Shown here in pieces: positions 25,095-36,600 of a stretch of DNA of 64,000 nucleotides. The DNA is from Conoideocrella luteorostrata. Lineage: Eukaryota; Ascomycota; Sordariomycetes; Hypocreales; Clavicipitaceae. The DNA is taken from positions 62,001 through 126,000 of the forward strand of contig JASWJB010000099.1 in assembly GCA_032433595.1 (NCBI GenBank). The letters are read 5' to 3'. Position 1 is the first letter of the stretch. Every line of letters starts with the position of its first letter. The notes under the pieces are model-generated. The model worked only from the letters and a program-made list of their open reading frames with translations, ran no database searches and was not told where the DNA came from. A program made the position numbers and the translations under genes.

Positions 25095-28000
25095 TTAGAT
25101 CTCCCTCCATGCCGTGTTGATATGCTTCAGGTCCTCGGGAATAGACCAGCCGTGAGCTCGCGCCGCTCGTTGATACGCATCCACAGCTTCTCCTATGCCG
25201 TAGTCGTTGCTGCCTGACGGGCTCATGTCCAGACGCGCGGGACGGTCTGTGTCACAAAGCCCCAGACGAACTTGAAGGAAAACCTTTTCCATGGTCATGG
25301 CAGGAGACCAGCCTGAGTTGGTAAGCATTTCTGAGCAGATGGCTCCGCCAGCCGTGACATGCCCTCCGCCTCCCTGAATATACGATAAGAAGCGAGGACG
25401 TATAATTCTCACAAAGGGGGGAGACATGGGAAATTCACTGCCAAATCGGACTTCCAGCACAATACTTGTGCAACTCCTTTTCACCATGTCCTTCGCAAGA
25501 GGGAGTTCTGCGTCGAATGTGTGGAGCTCCACAATCCACTGAAAGAGGTTGCTGACTTTGGGGATGTCAACATACCATCCAAGTGCAGCGGCTTCAGTCT
25601 GTTCTTGAGTTTTGAATAATTCTTTAATCTCCCTGTTGAGGGTTTTAAGAGCGGATCTAGACGACACTGCCCAACCAGGATTAGGGAGCTGCGGAAGAGA
25701 ACTGAGATCTAGTGTTCCTGGGCGAAAACATGGCTCATCTTTGGGCTTCGCTGGAATGAATAAGGGGTCTTCATTGCTTTTAGTGCATTGCCCAGCATCG
25801 GTCGCACTTGATAGAGGCGAACCTGGTATACTATCATGCCCTGATAGCGATGGGCTACGCTGGCGCTTTCGGCGTCTTGTGCCACTGTTTGTGTCCTCAA
25901 GGCCTTCTATCAACACGTCCAGATCGTCTCCTTTTTCAGAACCATCCTGTTCATAATCATGGATCTCACCCCCAGTCGGGCTCGCATATGCTGATTTGGT
26001 ATGCTCTTCCTGTTGTTGAACGATACGTGTAGCACCTGATGGAATCTTCAACGGCTGACCGTTCATTCCCATAATCACAGCTCCCGGATCCTGGTTCATG
26101 TAGCTTGCACTTGATGGGCAAGTTGATGCAAATAGTGGATTCTTCAGGGCGGCCACTGTGGGGTTGACTTTCAGTAGAAGATAGCGACACTGAATCCATT
26201 CTATCTTGTCGACGACGAAGTGAGGTGATGTGGACACGAACAGGTCTGGCCTGTTTACGATCTCGCAAATGCTGATTGCGCTTGATACTCTCAGATCAGA
26301 TAGCGGCCAACAATCATATCGCTGCTAATATGAAAAATTTGCTCAGCCACGACTCTGAATAGAATTGAATTGGGAGGAATAGTTGATGTTACAATTGCTT
26401 GCTTGGTTTGAACTTTGTAAGGGGGGGACGTCTACTTACCGTGCCCCGAGATGCTGCGGAGGCGAGTGTCGAGCCGGCAAACGCCATGCTTACAGCCATT
26501 TGGCTGCTAAAGTATACGCCATTGCCGTAAGACCTCCCATGTGCATGCGAAGAAAAATCAAGTCCTGTGCGGATAATGCTGTGCCAGTTGCCAATCGGGC
26601 TGCCATGCCAAGCAAACAGAGTTGGGTACTCCTTTTGGGGGGCACAGTTATTTATGCACATTTTTTGAACCTCATTGCTGAAAGTATTCTCCTTTTCGGG
26701 GGACCCTCGAGCAAAACGAAACTGCATCCAATGGTCATCTAATCCTTCAATCGTTCTTGCAGCTACACTTCCATCATCCACCGCAGGCGGCGTGGCCCTG
26801 CCTTCCTCTGTAGCGGCAGGTACAGCACCCTCTTGAACAAAGTAAGAGGTGTTTGAAGCCACAATCCAACGCACGAGTGATATCGCTGATCGGTTCAATC
26901 GGTTCCAACACAAAAGCTTCCGTCTTGAGCTTTCCATCAAATATGTCCGCATCGCCAATACTGACGGCGTACAGTCTAACAGGTGTCTCAACGCTGATTT
27001 CTGTTGCGCAAGGCTCATGTCGTCGGGATCACATGTATATGGTATTAAGCATGCCGGGTACCATTCTTCCCTTCCACCGGGGACGTCGTTCGGAAGCATA
27101 ATAATCCTGTCAGCATCGAGCACATCAATTGGGTTCACGGCTACGTTGATCATTTCGAATGAGTAGACGTTGGCTTCAACTTGATTATTAACTCGACATG
27201 TGACTTTCTGAAATTCTATTTGGCCGATAATATTAGAACTTTGTGCGATATCAAAGGGAGAGGAAGGAAGGGGAGACAGGGTCAGAGAACGCGGCTGACC
27301 TCAATTACTTACCGCCCATGATTCTAATCATCACGAGGACCCAGTCACCTTCGTGGAGCCTAAACATGCTTTGTGTAGCATGTTGGGACTCTGTATTTCG
27401 CGGGATCTCAAACAAGTTTGACTTAAGACAACATTCGATCCTAAGCATTGAATTGGAAACGCCAATGACAGGAGCCTTGAGAGCCAGTCCGCGAGGAATC
27501 TCGCGAAGTTTATCGAGTTTTAAGCCCCCGTAAAAGAAGCTGATCAACAAGTCAACAACATAAGGGCTGTTTATAACCTCATGCTCGAGACTTGGTCCCA
27601 GGCCCAAGGACAGATACTGATATAGACAGAGTGCATTCGAACAGACATACGGCTTGAGGCTTTCGAACTCGGATTCTAGCCGTTTATGGCACACCATACA
27701 AAACTCTGTACATTTGCAAAGTCGGTGCAGAGCAAACTGCATTGCCACTAGAGGAAAGCTCAGTTTGTCCTCCTCCTCCATCGCATGGTCAACTTGCAAT
27801 TCCAGTGGAGCCTGTTTAGATATCGGAGGATCCTGGCATATGTCAAAACTCTCGATTTCGGAGGGAAGTTGTGATGTGACTTCCGTTTTACTCAGGTGAC
27901 ATCTTTCCTGTTCGGACAGCCGCACCTGAGCAGCGTCCCAGGTGCAATTTAGTTTTCTTCGCAGCTTCAATAACTTTGCAAAGTGCTCGTTCAGTAGGAC

Positions 28001-28990
28001 ATTGATCGTATTCGACATATAAATCGAGTGGAATGTATGTTCGGGTTGTGCTTGTGACGATCGTGTTTTGGGTCCTTCAGGGAGAGACAGTTCAGAATCA
28101 AACGCTAATCTGGCACATTTCCCTGACGGCTGTGATACTTTACATCTTCCAAAGCGATATTGAACTTGGCTGAACCGCGAGGATGTAGCAAGAAGAGTTT
28201 CTGGATCGGGGTACGGTCCTGAAAACCTGATCAAAAGAACCAGATAGTCTGTCATTTCAAGACCCCACGCACTAAGAACTGCCGATGGAAGCCCTAGCTT
28301 AGATACCCGTATCGACAAAGATGCTATCTCTACGGATGTGCTTGTTTCGGCTGTGAAAACTGTAACGGTTAAGCCTGCGGATTGTGCTGCTTTCAACCCA
28401 CTATGCATTCTCTTCAACTCGCCAATGTTTCGCTGGATGGTCGTTGTGTAAACCAAGTCTGTTGATGTCATCTCGGTGAACCCGTAATACTCGTCATTAA
28501 CGGCCTCTATGGGCTCAAAACCGTCAATATCACAATCGAAATCACCATCGTCAGCACCCAATCCTTGATCTTCGAACGTATCAGAATCAGGCTGGGCGTC
28601 GTCGACCCTGGCTGTAAGCTTGGTGGACACAGCTTGTATTGCGTCCTGCAGTCGACATCCCTTGGTAGAGGCTGATATTCGTTCAAGATAGTCAACTATA
28701 TTGGCATCACAATTATCCGAGGCAGTGAAAACCATAAATTTCGACTCAACAGGGTATGAAGTTATATCTACTCTTGGATCAGCCTCGAAGAATGGGGTCG
28801 CTGTCTGGGGCGTAGAATGCTTACCGGTGGCAAGGACTTGGATCTCCAGCGGTCCTTCTAGCAGGTCATTGTGGTACTTGAAAGACACTTCGCCGTCCGA
28901 GTCGCCTCGCCTCACTCCAGACACTCTATCAAATTGAGACGCCTTGGCAGTGGCCAAGTCCGCGAAAAAAGCCTTCGCATTAGCACTCAT
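25095..28990 (-). CDS. PARP catalytic domain fused to a UBE2Q-like ubiquitin-conjugating domain
   Basis: Three exons, 28990-27313, 27215-26440 and 26321-25095, join to 1226 residues; introns are 97 and 118 nt with GTAAGT donors. The second acceptor is TTAGCAG, a NAGNAG site. The ATG at 28990 is chosen because the upstream extension opens only with TTG. Cysteines at about 425, 427, 431, 434, 450 and 455 form a probable zinc site like that before the PARP6/8-type domain. The ADP-ribosyltransferase fold follows: His763 in FAWHGSP and Tyr794 in GNGVYF. The third triad position aligns with His852 in PHFVV rather than Glu, which by family precedent suggests mono-ADP-ribosylation. The C-terminus is an E2 fold with FPMSPPFVRI and probable active Cys1147 in GGAICSEML, closest to UBE2Q. 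PARP-UBC fusions are known in fungi; substrates are unknown. The 1.3 kb upstream is shared with a divergent gene. Confidence 0.9.
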
Positions 28991-30273
28991 GCTTGTCGTC
29001 AAGTGAAGAAAACTGATCTGGAAGAAGGCAGCGATTGGGGCAAGAAAAAAATAAGACAAAAGCAAATCCGTGATTGGATAGTCTTGAACTTTATCATAGA
29101 AACCCTCACGTTGATCCTACTTATCCGGCCTGGCGCTTCATCTGACGTTGGCACTGGAACGACGGTACCGCGTCGAGTTTGAGTTGAGAAGTGCAGTGAG
29201 GCTTGCGGTGACTGGCATTGACCAGGTACCTACCTAATGCAACTCCCAAGGTTGCCCAAATGCCATTGAATATGTACCTGGTGTGCAGGCAAGACGTTGG
29301 CCCGGTCAGTGGCAGGCAGCAGCCACTGGTTAATGCTTGGTCATCGATGACTGTCTTTGTCGCCGACCCTTCATTTTCTTTGCCGAGCAAACCACGGCCG
29401 CTGTGAAATATACAAAATACAACCCGATAAATCAAATATCATACAATGGTATGACCGGTATGATGGTGTTTAATGTGCGGATTGACATGAATGGTGTTCC
29501 TCGAGCTACGCCTCAGCCAGAATATATTCCCTGACAACAGGCTAGGTACGAATTAGGTACCTCGACGCCTTCACGTAAGAGTGTCCGCTAGTTATGGGGC
29601 TGCCGTCCGGAGTCCAAGTATAAAGAGTACTTGCAAAAGCACTAGGGAATTATCGGAGCATTCAGGGCGTGCAAGGCCCTGTTTGTAATCCTTACTCCGT
29701 ACAGTTCACAGTTCACCACGGAGTACTACTCCGTACTCCGTACACCGAACCGCCGGATCCCTAGCTGCCGGGTACGGAGTAGGTAGATAGATAGGTAGGT
29801 ACTCCGTACACCCACTGTAGGTACCTGAGGTATACAGAGTAGCCACAGTTAGACTGAACCCCGCCACACAACAGTCTGATGTCGCCCCCACCACCCTGTC
29901 AATTGTCACTGACCAACTACTTTAGTTACTCCGCGAATACGACGTGTTAGTTAGTGCCAGATAGCCGGCAATATCAGATTCAAGGGTTACCTGGGCTCCC
30001 AGCGTCTCGATCGTCGACCTCGAGCTGTTTAATTGCAACGCCTTTTAAGCGCACCTGCAAATCCCGAGCGAAGGGAGCCAAGGCGACTTTGGCGAATAAT
30101 CAGTCTTGCAAAGCGCTTGTATCTGTTATCCAATGGACGCACCCGTGCTCCCATGATCCCAATCCTCGTGGAATTTGCTCCTCGCCTTCGTTTGTATTGA
30201 GCTTCCTTGACGATCCCCCACGCCTTCTGCGCGGTACTCTCGACCAAGCCGATCCCGATCATCAACTTTCACG
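28991..30273. promoter_or_regulatory. Divergent intergenic region between the PARP-UBC gene and the membrane-protein gene
   Basis: This 1.28 kb separates two start codons pointing away from each other, so it must hold both promoters and leaders. It contains the densest group of TACTCCGTAC elements in the window (29693-29809). No open frame looks coding. Confidence 0.6.
29693..29809. repeat. Cluster of TACTCCGTAC elements in both orientations
   Basis: Copies lie at 29693-29702, 29718-29726 (complement), 29727-29743 (two overlapping copies), 29772-29781 (complement) and 29800-29809. The last two face each other across an AGGTAGATAGATAGG-like spacer. They lie about 0.5-0.6 kb upstream of the plus-strand gene and 0.7-0.8 kb upstream of the PARP-UBC gene. 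Confidence 0.85.
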
Positions 30274-32199
30274 ATGCCTAGACAGCTCGTCCTTTTTGGG
30301 CAACTAATACCTCGCTTCACGGCTCGGCGTCTCACGCTTATCCTGCTCGGCTTGTCTGTATTTGCCATCACACTGATACTGACGCTGACGTCCGCCATCC
30401 CATCGTCTCCAAGCCTGTCCGTATACGACACCAAGATAGCGTCCCATGTCGCACATCTGCCACATGTCGGTGATTCGCTGTCCAAAAGCTTTCTGAATCC
30501 ATTCCGGCAAAAATCCCATCCTCCGCCGCATAATGAAAAAGACGAGCACGCTGGATCGTCATGGTTCGCCGACTGGACATGGCTCAAGGTCCCCTTCTCC
30601 AGCATCATAACGGTGGACGAGGACAGGGCTTTACTTCCTCCACTAAAACCACGTCAGCCAATATACTGCTACTACGACGCAACGATCAAGAAAACTTCTG
30701 AAGAGAAAGATGCCGAGAGCGGGTTGCTCTTGACATGGAGGAGGGCTTGGTGGGCTCAAGGTTTTAGACCTATTGTGCTCAGCGCTGCTGAAGCTATGAA
30801 TAATCCTTCATATGATATTATCCAGAGACTCCAGATGGATGCCGAGTTCAAGGCCGATTTGATGCGCTGGCTTGCTTGGGAGACTATGGATGGGGGTATC
30901 TTAACCCGCTATACGTTGCTACCTACCGTTCCAAAGGAAGATCCGCTGCTTGCGCACATGCGTCGTGGGGAGTGGCCCCATCTAACTCGCTGGAAAGACC
31001 TGGATGACAGCCTATTTACAGGCCAAAAGGATCAGGTTAAGTCGGCCATCAAAGCAATTATCGACACCGAGCCAGCGAAACTCAAACAGGTCAAAAACAT
31101 CATCGCGGGCGCCCCAGACGAGATATTTAAAGTTGACAAGGCCAATATGCCATTGGCAGCTTACACGCCGGCCATTGTAGAAAAGAGGTATGCAAGAGTC
31201 GCTGAGACTCTTCAGAAAAACAAGGCTGCTGGCCTAATCAGCCTGAACAAGTTGATAACTACGCATCTGCACGTGGCTTGGCAAAATCGGTTTTCTGATG
31301 GTATCGAAGTCTTGAAGCCTCACCCTGATCATATGAGCACTCTGGTGGGCAACGCATTGCAGCTTGCTAGGGAGTTGGCGTCTTGCTCTGACAGCCCAAT
31401 GCCGAGTACTTGCCCACCTAATATGCCGAAATGCACGCCATGTGTCGCCATGTCACCTCTGCCGGTAACGACGCCGGAGCGTTTCCACAACACCAGTAAG
31501 GTCTTCACAATTGGAACCGTCCCTCACCCTTGGACACTTGCATTGATCAGAGATATGAGGCAATCGTTCAACGTGTCCTGGATTCGTCAGGAATCTCCCC
31601 GAGATTCCTGGGTTGTGACTGTAACACAGGCTCTACTCGGAACTGGTGTGTCCAGCACTACACGATTAATGCGCCTGAAGGAAGCAGTCGCTGGGGACTA
31701 TTCTACCGCGCATTCTCTATGGATCGCAGCTGAAAAGGATATGCCATCCGATATGAGCTGGTACTTTGGATTTGCCATTCCTAAAACTGGCCTGGACTTT
31801 GGCCAAGCTCAAGCCCCAGTGCCAGCAGACCGCCAACCGGACAAAAAAAAACAACCTCATCGCAATGTCGGGCCCGTAGTTTCGCCAGAGGAAAGGGCCA
31901 CGGAGCAACCCCTCATTGACGACGCCAAGAGAGTGATTGCACTGAAAAAGCCCACATATGAAACTAAGCTTCGCGCGTCGCTGGAAGCCTGGAACATGGC
32001 GGATGCGGAAATTTGGAAATTTGTGAGAGCGTTTCAGTCCAGAAGGCATCAGGAACGCGAACAGTGGGAGAAAACGGAGGCGAAATATAGCAGTGGCTCG
32101 GGGACGGAAAAGGGTAGAAGTGCTTGGAACCGGTGGCAAGACCGCATTTCTGGTGAGAGCACGTCCAAAACTATGAAAGATGCGAATTGGAAGAAGTAG
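30274..32199 (+). CDS. Type II membrane protein with GT32-like sequence features
   Basis: A single exon of 641 residues. A basic N-terminus (RFTARRL) precedes one hydrophobic segment at about 20-42, then a Ser/Pro-rich stem, then a long lumenal-type region. This is the topology of Golgi enzymes. The block at 128-215, with YCYYDATIKK, WRRAWWAQGFRPIVLS and ADLMRWLAWETMDGGIL, recalls the part of GT32-type glycosyltransferases where a strand, a D/N-R-Y helix and a GG-I-Y-x-D-x-D loop sit. Here the DxD metal motif is absent. Cysteines cluster at about 368-393. The C-terminal 100 residues are charged and probably disordered. I cannot assign a reaction; an inactive or divergent glycosyltransferase is an inference. 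The gene converges on the SET gene, with 395 bp between the stop codons. Confidence 0.8.
   Translation: MPRQLVLFGQLIPRFTARRLTLILLGLSVFAITLILTLTSAIPSSPSLSVYDTKIASHVAHLPHVGDSLSKSFLNPFRQKSHPPPHNEKDEHAGSSWFADWTWLKVPFSSIITVDEDRALLPPLKPRQPIYCYYDATIKKTSEEKDAESGLLLTWRRAWWAQGFRPIVLSAAEAMNNPSYDIIQRLQMDAEFKADLMRWLAWETMDGGILTRYTLLPTVPKEDPLLAHMRRGEWPHLTRWKDLDDSLFTGQKDQVKSAIKAIIDTEPAKLKQVKNIIAGAPDEIFKVDKANMPLAAYTPAIVEKRYARVAETLQKNKAAGLISLNKLITTHLHVAWQNRFSDGIEVLKPHPDHMSTLVGNALQLARELASCSDSPMPSTCPPNMPKCTPCVAMSPLPVTTPERFHNTSKVFTIGTVPHPWTLALIRDMRQSFNVSWIRQESPRDSWVVTVTQALLGTGVSSTTRLMRLKEAVAGDYSTAHSLWIAAEKDMPSDMSWYFGFAIPKTGLDFGQAQAPVPADRQPDKKKQPHRNVGPVVSPEERATEQPLIDDAKRVIALKKPTYETKLRASLEAWNMADAEIWKFVRAFQSRRHQEREQWEKTEAKYSSGSGTEKGRSAWNRWQDRISGESTSKTMKDANWKK
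31588..31610. repeat. Perfect 9-bp hairpin inside the membrane-protein coding sequence
   Basis: CAGGAATCT and AGATTCCTG flank CCCCG within codons for QESPRDSW. The mRNA could form a stable stem-loop; it may be coincidental. Confidence 0.5.
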
Positions 32200-32594
32200 T
32201 AGTGGGCAGTAAATCCCCTTTTTTTTCTGCACCTTTAGCGTTTGGGACTACGTTGAATGACTTATTGTATAAGAATTTTGCTCGCAGCAGCTAGTTTCTA
32301 CGATTGTTGTATGATACAAACTTGACCATAGACCGTGCCGATAGGCCGTGATTCCTATACCTCTGTGAAGTCTTTGTTCTTTTTTTTTTAAACGTCCCCC
32401 CACAACATACACCCACACACAGAAAAAACCTCTTGCTCATTTAATATGAAGATAGGGGCTTCGCGTAAGACATGTTGAATGCCACACCCCATGATAGAAA
32501 GGAAACCTGTCCACATGTATCCTCAAAGCGACAACTGTTGAATATTATCGCTCTGGCGATTCAAACCGCAACCCCGGAGCAAAGCGGCTAGGCT
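32200..32594. other. Convergent 3' ends, no gene
   Basis: These 395 bp lie between the stop codons of two convergent genes and should hold both 3' untranslated regions. A T8-9 tract and CACAACATACACCCACACAC-like low-complexity sequence are visible near 32380-32425. Confidence 0.55.
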
Positions 32595-33630
32595 TTACAC
32601 ACGCACAGTGTCGCCCCCCATCTCACCACTTAGCTCCCTAGAAGTAGGCCCGCGTCTGTTGAGGCCCTCTGCCTCCGTGAGTCCTCCTCTGGCCGCGAAT
32701 CCATTCATTTTACCATTCAACTTGGCCAGACTAATCTGCTGGGGAGATGAGCTCGCGTAGGTACGCACAGCCAGACGGGCCGCCTCGACCACCTTTTCAG
32801 CCTGCACAAGCGCATCTTTCAGCGCCCTGGCAGTAGGATCGACGGTGTCCACGTTGCCCGAGACGGAGACATTGCGCTGTTCCTCAAGAAGTTCACGGAT
32901 ATGACCATTGAGCCAGACCCCTTCGAGTTGCCGTGCCGTCATGTCTTTGGCGCCGGAGATGTTGCCGCGGCAGGTAGAGTGGCCGCAAAGACAGGTGAAT
33001 GGCTGAGCCATGTTCCACTCTGTAGAAGGATAGAAGAACTATTCAGTGGGGAGTGTTTGCATCGAATCAGTCATTGTTATGCAGGAGGCTCAAAAATTGC
33101 AGACCGGAGGGAGGGCTTTAACAAACAGTCAGTTCATCCCCAGGTTGGAGGCCGTTTGGTCCAACTAGGATGTTCATGCTTCCCGTGTCAAAAATCTATT
33201 ATACCGATGGTTAATGCATTTTCCAAGTGACTACGGTTTATATTCTCAACGTCCACTTCAATTTGCTCCTCACCAAACGGCAACTTCTGAGTTTCTTTGA
33301 GAGGGACAACTAGGTTGAAGAGTTTTTGCTTTCCCAGTCTTCCAGAGCCGCTGGGATATGTGACGAACTAACAAGAGATGGTTCACACGAGTGATTGATG
33401 TACAGCAAGTCACTGTTGAGGTTCAAGTGGCTATTTTTGCCTGTCTGAACCGTGGCATAAGTCGGTTCATTGGCCACCGTGCAGGGTGGGAAACTGAGTT
33501 TAGAATAGACAGAAAATGGCGCAAAGGCTGCTTTAGACAAACTCTTCGAGGTATATTCCTCGTTGTTGATGACGACCTCTTGGATGGTCGGGTGGGAGGG
33601 CTGTTGCCAGTGGGGGGTGACAGGGGCCAT
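32595..33630 (-). CDS. Short SET/post-SET domain protein
   Basis: Three exons, 33630-33373, 33195-33127 and 33038-32595, all in phase 0, give 256 residues; introns are 177 and 88 nt with GTTAGT and GTTTGT donors. The ATG at 33630 begins MAPVTPHWQQP; the longer frame opens only with TTG. The SET core motif NHSCEPSL spans 79-86 and is split from IFDTGS by the first intron. GDELT-FFYPSTEW (second intron inside) carries the conserved Tyr of the SET active site. The post-SET CxCx4C is Cys125, Cys127 and Cys132. The usual N-terminal SET block (RG-x-G) is not recognisable, as in a set of short fungal proteins of this type. Methyltransferase activity is therefore unproven. The C-terminal half is helical then disordered. 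Confidence 0.85.
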
Positions 33631-36600
33631 GGCAGAGAAAACAGAGCGGATTGTTGATATGATAGAGCAGCGAGTCAAAAATTCTAATCTGGCGGTCGGA
33701 TAGCTTTCAGCGTCGGTCAATTGGGGTATTTGGAGTTGTCGTCGCCCAAGGAGGTTGTTGTTTGTCTGTGTGCGCTGTATGGGGGCCGCAACGGAAGAGG
33801 CAGGTATATCGTTATACTTGGAACGGACGTGGCGGAAACTCTAATGTACACCGCGTAGCCTAATAAATACTTTCCCACCAGCTAAACTGAGAAGGCGAGG
33901 AAATGGGCAGACAGGTTACGGCTACCGCGGCTATTAATTCCATTTCCTCATGCTTGGTTCATTCTGCTTTGCTGGTTCTGCGTCTTCAGCCAGAATGATT
34001 GCCGAGGACAAACACGCCGATCCTAGCCTAGGGCCGCCAATGCCCTCATTATAGGTCATGGAGACCCGTTTAGGCCCTCTCCCATCCAATCGACGCCAGT
34101 ATTCGCTCGTGACTGCTAGCGGATGCATGTGTCGTTTTCTGGAGCCATTTAATGTGCTCTGTTAATGTGCGGCATGCGCAGCAAACATTTGAACGCGGGG
34201 ACGAAGATCTACTTCGCGGGCCAAGGTCATGGTACAGCGACCTTTTGTCCCGACTCTCCGGTGAGCAGGTTTAAGCCTCACCCATAATTTATCCCTCCCG
34301 GGCTCAGGAAGCAAAGGGCAGCAACTTAGAAATGCACCGTCGCTCCACGTAACAGGCGGGTTTGAGTAGCTCGGGGCCCCCTCTCCGTGGATGGATGAGG
34401 GGTGGCATCCGTTTACCCGGGGCACCCACATGGTTAGATGCACATCCGAACGATAATGGCGGTATAGGGATTTCGGGCTGTTGTGCGCTCTTTATAATGC
34501 AAGATGCGATCTGCATTTCTCGATCGGCTTATTGGTTTCGACGGACTCGTTTGACATTCCTGATGAGGAGGTTGATGTTAGGCAAAAGAAAGCACTGCAA
34601 TGAGATGTGTGATCCAGATACCTCGGTAGAGTACACGCGCGTTGCCCCTGTTGCTGACCATGCCTATACACTCAAAACGCACAACCTTCTCTGAACTCCG
34701 TCGCATTGCTCCCTTTCAAGAGCGCTTCTCCAAATTTGGCTGCAGATTTTCTATCGTACAAAGTCAGCACTCTTCAGTGAACAATTCTAGCGGTTGGCAG
34801 TCCAGATCTCATTGCTTGAGGGATTTGATTTGAGAATTCCACCACCGAGTCTGCTGGAGGCTTGTGCTCTTTTCCCGATGCCTACACATGTCAGACGGGA
34901 ATAACCGCTTGCTGAATTATAGCATGCCATGGCGCTGTCGCCGGCTCCCCACTCTCCGTGATGTGTGTTGTATGATGCCAAACAGAAAGGTTGGCTTCGC
35001 TATCGGCGCTCGGACACGTGTCATGTCCATCCTTGCCGGGTCAACCATTCCTTCGTGTATTTAGGCAAAGAGAGTTCAGAGAGTTGTAATTGAAGGTCTA
35101 TTATACACTTGATTGTCCTTGTTTCAGCTCAACCCCAGCTTCAGGGCTGACATGCAGCTAACTGTTGCCGCAATCGTTAGAGTTCGTAAACGGAACGTGG
35201 ACCCAGGCCATATGCATGCTGTAACGAAGTGCCTATTACGTATCATATTGATTTAGCCCCTGCTCTGTTTGACAATTCTTTAATGTCTTTGAGTACGTAC
35301 GTCATTTCAAATGAGTCTTAGCGTGGATAAGGTGAGACGCTCAGTGTCCGAACTCGACAACGCTATGCCGAGAAGAGCCAGAAGTGTCTCTATATTTTTC
35401 AATCCTGCTATAAAAAAAAGCTCCTCAATGAGAGACAAGAGGTCGCTGAGAGTGGTCGGGCCAAGGTAGCTACAAGAAGTTACGGGCATCTTGTCGAAAC
35501 AGGCGGTTATCAATCTTTGCCAAAGTCGTTAGCCCTTCCATATGTTTGAAACTGGGCAAGGCTACCATGGACCTGCTGCATGGTAGCTAATCTAGGGGTA
35601 GATATGAGCTTAAGATTCCTTGGTCGGTTTCACAACCAGCAAGCAACCCCAGAGGTGTCATTTTGGCTCACTTCAGTCTGTGCTACAAAGCACACGGTCT
35701 GCTAACCTGGGGCCGTTTCGCTAGTTTCGCCGAGGTACAATGTTTTGGAGAGAAACTATGCTCATTGGTTTCGTTTTGAGCGTACTAAGGGTGCCCTGTG
35801 GGATACCGATTGTGCTCTTGATGATAAATACGCTCACAACTTGGTCATTGTTGCGGTCGCTTAGCAGTGAAGATTCGGGTTCGGGCTCTTCTTCGACTCG
35901 ATTATTTATATTCCATCGTTTGTTTACGTCTTTGCTGAAGGCTCGGCGCGTTTTCTTCTTCTCGTTCTGGGCGATCGTCGTCCCACCACTTTATCAATAC
36001 TCCGAGATAGTATCATCATCGTCCACATCGATTGACTCGTGCTTCCATCGCACGTGGACTGGAAAAGGCATGGAGAAACTATTAGCATCTTCAAACACGC
36101 ATCGGCCGGTTCCTCTGTCACAGTCTGTTTCCTCCGGGAATGGAGCCGATCCTCCACCACGGCCTAAGCCAGACACACCTATCCCAGAGCCAGACACACC
36201 TGACGAATGTAGGGCAGTTATTTCTTAGACGGTTCGAGAAAAGATAGTCACTATTAAGATTTGAGTTTGCTGGAGTGTTGCGGATAACAATTTCAAAGAT
36301 TGGTGGCGGACAAGCACTGACCGGCGAGCAGGACGGACTAGGTCGAGGAAACGTGAGAAGGCAAAGACAGGAGGAGAACGAGACCTGCAGGTACCCGTGG
36401 TAAACAAAAGGTTACACAAGAACAGTAATCTTGAAGACGCGTAATGCAAACTACACCAAATTCGTATTCCTATTTGCTCCCATTGCAAAATGTGTTCCCG
36501 AAAATTCAATGTTTTCATATTCCATTTCTGCTCTATTATCATCAAGCATGCGGCCTATGCGTTACTGTTGTATAGTCTATGAAGTACCCTTGTCTGACCT

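Noticed and set aside
28991..29065. N-terminal extension of the PARP-UBC protein with a signal-like start
   Set aside because: It begins at TTG, not ATG. The first ATG is at 28990, and the hydrophobic residues are probably untranslated leader.
33631..33720. Thirty-codon extension of the SET protein
   Set aside because: It begins at TTG; the ATG at 33630 is the first proper start.
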